DNA from: Pseudomonadota bacterium
Lineage (GTDB): Bacteria; Pseudomonadota; Gammaproteobacteria; Steroidobacterales; Steroidobacteraceae
Assembly (NCBI GenBank): GCA_023423065.1
Contig: JAFAGC010000071.1
Location: 1 to 5,975, forward strand
Reading direction: 5' to 3'
DNA: 5,975 nt
Shown here: positions 1 through 5,166 of the stretch, in pieces
Layout of the letters: every line of letters begins with the position of its first letter
Position numbering within the stretch: the first letter of the stretch is position 1
The notes under the pieces: generated by a model
What the model was told of the DNA's origin: nothing
Databases searched by the model: none
What the model saw: only the letters and a program-made list of their open reading frames with translations
Program-made: the position numbers and the translations under genes

Positions 1-227
1 GCCTTATCATATGCCTCAACTGCATTAGATGCCCCAAGTTTTGAGTAAATGCTATTTAGATGACTAAATACCGTTCGCTCACTAATTCCCATGTCCTTTG
101 CAAGTTCATTATACAATTCGTCAGTAGGATTTACATATTTACATTTTTCAACTATTTCGTATCCTCCTGCAAGAAAAGCAAAACTCTCTCCAAATATTTT
201 ATGATCATCTAATAGAATTATTTTCAT
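1..227 (-). CDS. LuxR/NarL-type response regulator with internal deletion of the receiver (partial, runs off left edge)
   Basis: This is a two-component response regulator or its remnant. The start is ATG at 225-227, preceded by AAAGGTGA, and the frame stays open to base 1 (75 full codons). Residues 1-30 match the beginning of a receiver domain: MKIILLDDHKIFGES carries the acidic pair D7-D8 that binds Mg2+. From about residue 33 the sequence is already a LuxR-type helix-turn-helix: ELAKDMGISERTVFSHLNSI followed by YSKLGASNAVEAYDKA. A normal member has about 120-150 residues between these points, including the phospho-acceptor Asp near position 54 and the conserved Thr and Lys. All of that is missing, yet the frame is preserved. 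The histidine kinase remnant just upstream overlaps the start by 23 bases, the usual kinase-regulator arrangement. It could be a pseudogene or a phosphorylation-independent DNA-binding protein. The family is clear; the function is not. Confidence 0.75.
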   Translation of the reverse strand, partial: MKIILLDDHKIFGESFAFLAGGYEIVEKCKYVNPTDELYNELAKDMGISERTVFSHLNSIYSKLGASNAVEAYDK

Positions 228-653
228 GATTCACCTTTATTTTTACCTTTGCTGTTAAATAGCCATCATTATTATCAAAATTCAATGAAGCTCCCTTTGC
301 CTCCAACATCGACTTAAAATCATCAATCCATTTTTGGATTTAACAATCTTATCATATTGGTCAGATGAAGTTCCATCATTTATTATGGTTAATATAACAT
401 TGTCTTTATCCTTGTTTAATGAATAATCGATAAAACTCCCATTTGCATGCTTATAAATATTATTAATTAATTCTCTCGTACTTACAAACAAAAATCTAAT
501 TCCGTCCTCATCTAGCGAACTAATGGCTTTGCTTTCAATTTGCTTTTTGATTTTATAAGGAATACTAAAGTATCTCCTCTCAAGTATATCGAAAATAGAC
601 TGAAGGTTTTCCTCTAAGACTATCTCTACTTTGATACAATTTAATGAGTGAAT
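205..653 (-). pseudogene. Sensor histidine kinase remnant (C-terminal HATPase domain, frameshifted)
   Basis: This is a broken fragment of a membrane sensor kinase. Only the cytoplasmic C-terminal part remains. The first frame runs from 653, just after an in-frame TAA, with IKVEIVLEENLQSIFDILER and then FVSTRELINNIYKHANG, which resembles the N box of a HATPase_c domain. VILTIINDG follows and resembles the G1 box. Around 320-335 the homology moves to another frame and continues as DFKSMLEAKGASLNFDNNDG and YLTAKVKIKVNHE to a TGA at 205-207. One lost base explains this. If uncorrected, the first frame stops at 282. No transmembrane sensor region and no phospho-accepting His motif can be seen. The fragment overlaps the response regulator start, so the two were an operon. 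An unrelated ribosome site and ATG (674-676) sit just upstream in a different frame. Confidence 0.7.
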
Positions 654-710
654 TTAGAATTGATTATTTTAGGCATTTGAACACCTTCTTGATAGATTCA
701 TTAAAAGGTA

Positions 711-750
711 TAAAAATAGACGATATTGCTATTGCATATCGTCTATTACC
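711..750 (-). terminator. Intrinsic terminator after the DUF4357 remnant
   Basis: A perfect 12-base inverted repeat (715-726 pairs with 736-747, arm AATAGACGATAT) encloses a 9-base loop. Read on the minus strand, the hairpin runs directly into TTTTTA. It lies a few bases after the TAG stop of the DUF4357 reading frame, which is where a rho-independent terminator belongs. The stem is AT-rich, so it is weaker than the rsmG terminator. Confidence 0.65.
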
Positions 751-753
751 AGT

Positions 754-948
754 CTATCTCAGCTCTTTTTGCTCAAGTTCTTTTAACGTGGTTCCATCTT
801 CCATTTTCCATTCAGTTTTACCATTTCTACTCATCCCAAGTACAAACATGGCTGCATATGATGGGCTGTTGAACAAATAGTTTTTTGTTAGTTTACCATC
901 TATAATTTCATTGTTAGCTTTGCACTTATATCGTAGTTTGGAACATAC
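754..948 (-). pseudogene. DUF4357-domain protein, C-terminal remnant
   Basis: An open frame of 64 codons follows an in-frame TGA (949-951), has no start codon near its beginning and ends at TAG 754-756. Its core, SPSYAAMFVLGMSRNG followed by KTEWKMEDGTTLKEL, strongly resembles the DUF4357 domain, whose usual form is SPSAAAxFVLGRSANGWTEWK followed by a DG-TL stretch. This domain normally forms the C-terminus of longer proteins, often GIY-YIG nucleases or restriction-linked proteins. Here only the domain is left. The N-terminal part is absent, and a short different frame starts at the ATG at 962-964. An extended -10 promoter lies about 30 bases upstream and a hairpin terminator follows, so the truncated unit may still be transcribed. 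The fragment's frame is clear. Whether any product is made is doubtful. Confidence 0.65.
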
Positions 949-979
949 TCAAATTAGTAGACATAAAAATAGAAACATG

Positions 980-988
980 ATTATATCA
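980..988 (-). promoter_or_regulatory. Extended -10 promoter upstream of the DUF4357 remnant
   Basis: The minus strand reads TGATATAAT, an exact TGnTATAAT extended -10 element (TG at 987-988, TATAAT at 980-985). No good -35 box is seen at 16-18 bases, which is common for extended -10 promoters. Transcription would start near 973 and run into the DUF4357 fragment. Confidence 0.45.
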
Positions 989-1032
989 AGCAATAAAAGG
1001 GTTTATTTGAAATATTTTTTGTTTATTTTTTT

Positions 1033-1455
1033 CTATATTTCAGCTACAGTTTCTAGCAAATCATCAAAATAATCTAGTTCAAACTCTTCATCTCCGAGCT
1101 CATCTATAAAGAAGTAAGCCTTATTAAACTTATCAAATATTGGGAAATTGTTATAAAGATAAAATCTAGTTTTATTTTCTTCCCTTTGAATTTCAAGAAA
1201 ATCCAACCTCATCATTTCTTTTATATCTTCCAAATTGTTACTAATTAAAACTTCTAGTTCTTCATCTAACATTCTGGGAACTTCTATTGCTATTTTAGTA
1301 CCTTCACAATCAGGATCATCAAAACTTATAACCCCGATTTCTTCTAATAATTCTTGAAATTTTGAACTGTCATTTTCAAAATATACCTGGTCCACTTCAA
1401 CTTTACATTCTGAAGAAATCGTTACTGGTCCGACCTCGTACATAACTTCTTCCAT
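1033..1455 (-). CDS. Hypothetical, strongly acidic protein of about 140 residues
   Basis: I do not recognise this family. The frame is intact, with ATG at 1453-1455 and stop TAG at 1033-1035. No strong ribosome site precedes the first ATG. The second ATG (1441-1443) has GGAAG five bases upstream, so the protein may begin MYEVGPVTISSE and be 136 residues long. It has no signal peptide and no membrane segment. It is highly acidic: about 39 Asp/Glu against 11 Lys/Arg, with dense runs such as DELGDEEFELDYFDD near the C-terminus. The spacing of hydrophobic residues suggests a folded alpha/beta soluble protein. A promoter with a 17-base spacer lies about 80 bases upstream, so it need not depend on the ABC exporter before it. 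Such acidic proteins include immunity proteins and DNA mimics, but nothing here proves either role. Confidence 0.7.
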   Translation of the reverse strand: MEEVMYEVGPVTISSECKVEVDQVYFENDSSKFQELLEEIGVISFDDPDCEGTKIAIEVPRMLDEELEVLISNNLEDIKEMMRLDFLEIQREENKTRFYLYNNFPIFDKFNKAYFFIDELGDEEFELDYFDDLLETVAEI

Positions 1456-1533
1456 GCCACTAATATCTTTTTAAGTCCTAAAAAAATTCAATAATACACA
1501 TAGAAACAGTTTGTTAAATATTAAAATAGCCTT

Positions 1534-1562
1534 ATACTATTAAGAAGGAAAATTATGGTCAA
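1534..1562 (-). promoter_or_regulatory. Sigma-A-type promoter for the acidic protein gene
   Basis: On the minus strand TTGACC (1557-1562) and TAGTAT (1534-1539) are separated by 17 bases. The -35 box matches five of six consensus bases and the -10 four of six. It lies in the 136-base gap between the ABC exporter stop and the acidic protein gene, giving a leader of about 70 bases. No clear hairpin terminator for the exporter is seen in this gap. Confidence 0.45.
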
Positions 1563-1591
1563 AATTCTCTTGACTCTTCACCATCTAGCTC

Positions 1592-3163
1592 TTATATTCT
1601 ATATATCTTGTCAAATCTACTAATCATGAAATCATCTAAATGGTGGCTAATCATTATAATAGTTAAATCCTTGTCGATTAGTAGATTTCTTTCTATAGAT
1701 ATTCGGTTTTCTATATCAAGTGCATTTGTCCCTTCGTCAATTAATATTATTTTCGCACCATGCAAAATTGATCTTGCAATACCTATTCTTTGTTTTTCTC
1801 CACCAGATATCATTTTTGCATCATCACCCACAACAGTATCAATCCGGTCTTGAAATTTATTAATATCTTTTATCAGCGAACTTTTAATTAACGCCTCTTC
1901 AATTTCGTCATCGCTAAATTCTCTTCCGAGACTAAGATTTTCTTTTATTGTATCGTTAAATAAATACATATTCTGAGATATATATCCAATATTATAATCA
2001 ATCGCATCTTTTTCTTTAACCACACCATCATAAAGTACTTCGCCTTCATAGTCATCAATAATGCCCATTATAATTTTTAAAATTGTTGACTTGCCACTGC
2101 CAGATTTTCCAACTATTGCATATTTATGATTTTTCTTAAATTCCATATTTATATTATTTAAAACTTCTTTTTCATCATAACTATAAGAAATATTTTTTAA
2201 TTCTAGTTTATCTTTAAAACTTAACTCCCTTTCTTTAATATTATTGTCTTTAATAATTTCAAAATATGATCTTGACTGTACAATACTATTTTTTGCATTT
2301 ACAAAATTATTTAGTCCATTACTTACTCCTCCAATCAAATTTGCAGCTCCTGCTATTACAGCCACATCAATCCTTCCGTAAACCGCAAGCACAACAACTA
2401 AAACTTCTGATAAAACTTGCAAAAATACACTAATGTAACCCATAATGCATTCTAAAATTTCCACAATATAATTTTGCCTGGATTTTGCATCTTCACTAAT
2501 ATTGCTTGCCTCTGCACCTTTTGAAATATACCAATTCTTTCTATTTAGTATTTTAAGTATACTTATGCCATATAATAAATCCTTATATTTCCCCATTGCA
2601 ATTGATTGTGCTTTTAAATTTTCTTCACCTAACTTTTCAAATTTGTCTTCAAAGATCTTTGGCATATACCACATAATTAATGTTGTAATTATTGCAAATA
2701 TAAAAAGATAAATATCAATATAAATAAGAGCAATTATGCTCCACAAAATCTGTGCAATTCTTCCCAACATATTAAATAGCGGCTCCCAACAAAGTCTTGT
2801 TATCTCATTTATATTATGTGTTACACACGAAATATAATCACTCTTGTCCGACTTATATATATTTGAAATCTTATCATTGTAAACACTTAAATAAATATCA
2901 TTTCTGACATCGTTGTTAAATATTCTAATTGCATCTGCTCTTTTATATGCTTCAAAGCTACATATAAGAAAGTATATTCCCCATGTAATAAAAGAAATGA
3001 CTGTCCATTTTAAAAATAAATTAAAATTTAGCTTAATAGCACCATCAAAAGCATTTATTGCAAAAAGCTGCACTAGAACCTGGCAGCCCCACATAATAAT
3101 TTGCAAAAATACAACAGATAGAAATGCCCATTTATTCTTTAATATATACTTTTTGTACTTCAT
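1592..3163 (-). CDS. ABC exporter half-transporter (fused membrane and ATPase domains)
   Basis: This 523-residue protein is an ATP-driven exporter of the ABC type I exporter (ABCB-like) family and acts in the cytoplasmic membrane as a homo- or heterodimer. Residues 1-310 hold the membrane domain, with hydrophobic segments near 12-37, 49-70, 132-165 and 235-280. Residues 318-523 hold the nucleotide-binding domain: Walker A GKSGSGKST (352-360), Q-loop Q397, signature ISGGEKQR (452-459), Walker B IILIDE with catalytic E477, D-loop NALD and H-loop H507. All catalytic residues are present. The start chosen is the ATG at 3161-3163: AAGGAGG lies seven bases upstream, whereas the ATG at 3169 is almost touching it. 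That start overlaps the stop of the SPASM fragment as TAATG, so translation is probably coupled. The C-terminus ends abruptly at FDKIYRI, about 15-30 residues short of typical relatives. The neighbouring maturase fragment suggests export of a modified peptide, but this is inference. Confidence 0.9.
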   Translation of the reverse strand: MKYKKYILKNKWAFLSVVFLQIIMWGCQVLVQLFAINAFDGAIKLNFNLFLKWTVISFITWGIYFLICSFEAYKRADAIRIFNNDVRNDIYLSVYNDKISNIYKSDKSDYISCVTHNINEITRLCWEPLFNMLGRIAQILWSIIALIYIDIYLFIFAIITTLIMWYMPKIFEDKFEKLGEENLKAQSIAMGKYKDLLYGISILKILNRKNWYISKGAEASNISEDAKSRQNYIVEILECIMGYISVFLQVLSEVLVVVLAVYGRIDVAVIAGAANLIGGVSNGLNNFVNAKNSIVQSRSYFEIIKDNNIKERELSFKDKLELKNISYSYDEKEVLNNINMEFKKNHKYAIVGKSGSGKSTILKIIMGIIDDYEGEVLYDGVVKEKDAIDYNIGYISQNMYLFNDTIKENLSLGREFSDDEIEEALIKSSLIKDINKFQDRIDTVVGDDAKMISGGEKQRIGIARSILHGAKIILIDEGTNALDIENRISIERNLLIDKDLTIIMISHHLDDFMISRFDKIYRI

Positions 3164-3381
3164 TAGCATTCCTCCTTTTTAATTTTGCATAAACGTGCAT
3201 TAGATTTAAGTCCATCAACTGCATGTAATTTTCTGCAAGCAATGTTTAAACAACTGAGAACTTGATTGCATTTAATACATGCTTCATCAATATTTGATTT
3301 TGTCCATATTTTATTTAAATCTTCATTTATTATTACCCCTAAATCATTATCAACGAATCCAACAATATTACCTTGTTTCAT
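3163..3381 (-). pseudogene. SPASM-domain fragment of a radical SAM peptide maturase
   Basis: A 72-residue frame with ATG at 3379-3381, AGTAGG five bases upstream, and stop TAA at 3163-3165. It resembles the end of a radical SAM/SPASM protein: GNIVGFVDNDLG and LNKIW are followed by the cysteine pattern C35-x2-C38-x5-C44-x4-C49 and a further C65. In SPASM enzymes such cysteines bind auxiliary iron-sulfur clusters. Full members are about 350-500 residues and carry an N-terminal CxxxCxxC radical SAM core. That core is not present here or in the 160 bases upstream, where in-frame TAG TAG stops precede the ATG. The ABC exporter follows with overlapping stop and start, a common arrangement in RiPP loci. 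A near-consensus promoter drives it. It is most likely a deletion relic kept transcribed as the leader cistron of the exporter. A functional stand-alone Cys-rich protein is the alternative. Confidence 0.65.
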
Positions 3382-3421
3382 TTTTACCTACTATAAGCTA
3401 AATATAGTTAGGAATGTGTTT

Positions 3422-3450
3422 ATTGTACCTATTAAAATTAATTTTGTCAA
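3422..3450 (-). promoter_or_regulatory. Near-consensus sigma-A promoter for the SPASM fragment and ABC exporter
   Basis: On the minus strand a perfect TTGACA (3445-3450) is followed after exactly 17 bases by TACAAT (3422-3427), five of six bases of TATAAT. Transcription would start near 3415, about 35 bases before the ATG of the SPASM fragment. This is the strongest promoter in the window and would serve the SPASM-ABC pair as an operon. Confidence 0.7.
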
Positions 3451-3470
3451 ATCCATTATTAAAATAAAAT

Positions 3471-3482
3471 TTTCTTAAGAAA
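3471..3482. promoter_or_regulatory. 12-bp palindrome upstream of the promoter, possible operator
   Basis: TTTCTTAAGAAA is a perfect palindrome 20 bases upstream of the -35 box at 3450. It is placed where an activator could bind. In DNA this AT-rich a 12-base palindrome can arise by chance, so the role is a suggestion only. Confidence 0.2.
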
Positions 3483-3545
3483 CAATAAAAATTATCGTAA
3501 CTAGTAATTAAAATTATGTCTCCTATATAAAGTTATTAGGTGATA

Positions 3546-3761
3546 CTATTTTAGGATTTTGACTTTGTCAACACCATATAGGACATTAAGGCTAGATCCG
3601 TTATCCCAATTAACCATAATAGAACCAATATCGTCAATTCCTAGAACAGTTCCTAGGGTGCCTTTAATGGCTGCTTGTTCGTCATCCATATATATTAATT
3701 CTACTCTTGTTCCCATTGGATACCTATTTCTTAAGTCTTGTAGTATTTTCCTTGAAATCAT
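3546..3761 (-). CDS. DUF4314-family small protein
   Basis: This is an intact 71-residue protein with ATG at 3759-3761, preceded by TGAGGTGA at 3766-3773 (five bases away), and stop TAG at 3546-3548. It matches the DUF4314 pattern as I know it: RYPMGTRVELIYMDDEQA (13-30), GTLGTVLGIDDIGSIMVNWD (34-53) and NGSSLNVLYGVD (54-65). The repeated short beta strands and Gly turns suggest a small barrel of SH3/KOW type. The biochemical role of the family is not known to me. In Firmicutes these genes often occur among plasmid, phage or conjugative element genes. Here it stands alone between two damaged parts of an ABC/SPASM locus, so it may mark an insertion or recombination event. It is soluble, with no signal peptide. 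Confidence 0.8.
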   Translation of the reverse strand: MISRKILQDLRNRYPMGTRVELIYMDDEQAAIKGTLGTVLGIDDIGSIMVNWDNGSSLNVLYGVDKVKILK

Positions 3762-3849
3762 AAAATCACCTCACAAACATATATTGCTCATAAAAACCTT
3801 AAAGTCAAGTCTTATTTACAACATTTAAATAGCTCTCGTTATAATTAGT

Positions 3850-4394
3850 TTATTCTACAGTTTTTTTAGCCATTATAGCACCTGGTAATTGCGATAAAAT
3901 AATTGTTAAAAAACTAATTCCTGTAAATGAAATTCCTAGTTTCCAATTTATAACAAATATAGTTAAAATACTTACTATTGCCGAGATTGCATTTGCTGCT
4001 TTCTCAAGACTTGGGTCAATATAATTTTCTTGAAATTTATCAATATCCTTGGTAAGTACATCTAGATAGTATTCATTACTTTGTCCCATATACTCACTCA
4101 TCTCATATCTATTGATAGATGAATATATTTCTTTTTTAATTTCCTTAAGAATATTAGCACTGTAATTACTTTTTATGAATGAGTAAATTATACTTGCGCA
4201 AAACCAACCAATCATAATAATGACACATACTAATATAGTATTTTTTAAATTTCCTTCTTTCTTAACTGCAATATCTACGACGCTTCCTAATCTTACTGAA
4301 AATAGTGAAAATAGAATAGATGAAATAATGCTCTCTATAACTGCGAATAATATTGGAGTCTATAAGCTTTAAAAATTTTTCTTATACTTTTCAT
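3850..4394 (-). pseudogene. ABC exporter membrane domain, frameshifted and truncated
   Basis: This is the front part of a second ABC exporter. ATG at 4392-4394 has TGGAGG six bases upstream and begins MKSIRKIFKAY. That frame would stop after 19 codons at the TAG at 4335-4337. The membrane-domain sequence resumes in another frame at 4359 as TPILFAVIESIISSILFSLF and continues to TAA at 3850-3852. Adding one base near 4360 (TATAG to TATAAG) restores YKTPILF, so a single-base deletion is likely. The repaired fragment has about 180 residues, with membrane segments TPILFAVIESII, NTILVCVIIMIGWFCASIIY and SAIVSILTIFVINWKLGISF. There is no ATPase domain, whereas complete relatives have about 520-600 residues. 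After the stop, the same frame continues open for 14 more codons (NYNESYLNVVNK) before a TGA, which suggests the TAA itself may be a nonsense change. It probably once paired with the intact exporter downstream. Confidence 0.7.
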
Positions 4395-4421
4395 ATCAAC
4401 CTCCATATAGTTAATAATTCA

Positions 4422-4427
4422 ATTATA
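4422..4427 (-). promoter_or_regulatory. Candidate -10 box for the broken ABC gene
   Basis: A perfect TATAAT lies on the minus strand about 30 bases upstream of the ATG at 4394 and downstream of the rsmG terminator. No convincing -35 box is seen 16-18 bases before it, and the surrounding DNA is very AT-rich, so this is a weak call. Confidence 0.25.
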
Positions 4428-4462
4428 AATATTATTTATAGTATTGCATCGGTGAAATCTGC

Positions 4463-4486
4463 AAAAAAATAAGGCCGAAGCCTTAT
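4463..4486 (-). terminator. Intrinsic terminator of the mnmG-rsmG operon
   Basis: The minus strand shows a seven-base-pair stem ATAAGGC/GCCTTAT closed by a TTCG tetraloop and followed by seven T residues. The stem begins within the rsmG stop codon. This is a textbook rho-independent terminator and separates the housekeeping genes from the accessory region. Confidence 0.9.
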
Positions 4487-5166
4487 AGTGGATTGGTCTT
4501 TGGTTTATTGCCAACACGTGGATAATTTTTTGGTGTTTTATTAATTTTTTTAACAATCAAAATATTTCTTTCTCCAAAGTCCATTTCTAATTTTTTTACC
4601 TCTAATACTTCTCCACCAAGAGTTTTTAATGCCTTCTCACATTCATCTAGCTCTTCATCTAGACCTGGGCCTTTCATAGCGATAAATATTCCACCGACTT
4701 TTACAAATGGTAAATTGTATTCAAGTAGAGTATTTAACCTAGCAACCGCTCTAGAAATGGATAGATCATATTTTTCTCTACCATCTTTTCTTGCATAGTC
4801 CTCAGCTCTTGAATGGATGGTCTTAATATTTTTTAGATCAAGACCAAGTATTACTTCATCTAAAAATTTAATTCTCTTGTTTAGAGAATCTAGTAGCATT
4901 ATATCCAAGTCTTCTTTTAGTATTTTTATTATCATCCCAGGAAAGCCTGCACCAGTACCCACATCTATCATGGATTTAATATTGTATTTTTCAATAAATG
5001 GAAGCACGCTTGCAGAGTCAATAACATGCTTTTGCCACATTTCATCATAGTCATCAATTGCAGTTAAATTCATGACCTTATTCTTTTCAATTATCATATT
5101 TAGATATTTATCAATTAATTGTTTTTTCTCTGCCAATCTTTCATTTATCATCTTCTCCTCTTTCAT
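4483..5166 (-). CDS. rsmG: 16S rRNA (guanine527-N7)-methyltransferase RsmG
   Basis: RsmG (GidB) methylates N7 of G527 (E. coli numbering) in 16S rRNA using S-adenosylmethionine; its loss usually gives low-level streptomycin resistance. The 227-residue length is normal (family about 210-240). Motifs in order: MNLTAI (32-37), HVIDS (48-52), SAM-binding DVGTGAGFPG (68-77), SRAEDYA (119-125), SRAVARL (138-144) and IAMKGPG (162-168), with the basic tail YPRVGNKPKTNPL typical of the family. The start at ATG 5164-5166 has AAGGAGG four bases upstream. A second ATG at 5149-5151 is also preceded by GAGGAG, so the true start may be five residues later. The gene overlaps the end of mnmG by 26 bases, implying co-transcription and coupled translation. 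A strong terminator follows directly. Confidence 0.95.
   Translation of the reverse strand: MKEEKMINERLAEKKQLIDKYLNMIIEKNKVMNLTAIDDYDEMWQKHVIDSASVLPFIEKYNIKSMIDVGTGAGFPGMIIKILKEDLDIMLLDSLNKRIKFLDEVILGLDLKNIKTIHSRAEDYARKDGREKYDLSISRAVARLNTLLEYNLPFVKVGGIFIAMKGPGLDEELDECEKALKTLGGEVLEVKKLEMDFGERNILIVKKINKTPKNYPRVGNKPKTNPL

Noticed and set aside
644..880. Plus-strand frame of 78 codons beginning MSEFRIDYF
   Set aside because: It crosses the minus-strand hairpin terminator and the DUF4357 remnant, which has clear family similarity in the opposite strand. It has no ribosome site that decides a start and no recognisable domain.
1009..1041. Inverted repeat GAAATAT/ATATTTC at the end of the acidic protein gene, considered as a terminator
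   Set aside because: Only seven base pairs with one G-C pair and a 19-base loop, in very AT-rich DNA, and no T tract follows on the minus strand.
1608..3182. Several plus-strand frames (1608-1853, 2502-2711, 2913-3182) opposite the ABC exporter
   Set aside because: They are antisense shadows of a gene with complete Walker A, signature, Walker B and H-loop motifs, and they show no family features of their own.
3385..3456. Tiny hydrophobic minus-strand frame beginning MDLTKLILIGTINT, considered as a precursor peptide
   Set aside because: It overlaps the TTGACA-17-TACAAT promoter exactly, has no ribosome site and contains no Cys. The promoter explains the sequence better.
3382..3545. Possible upstream coding remnant of the radical SAM core, including an open stretch with FNRYNKHIPNY
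   Set aside because: No CxxxCxxC motif and no start codon are seen, and the residue make-up is what AT-rich non-coding DNA gives by chance. The promoter lies in the same bases.
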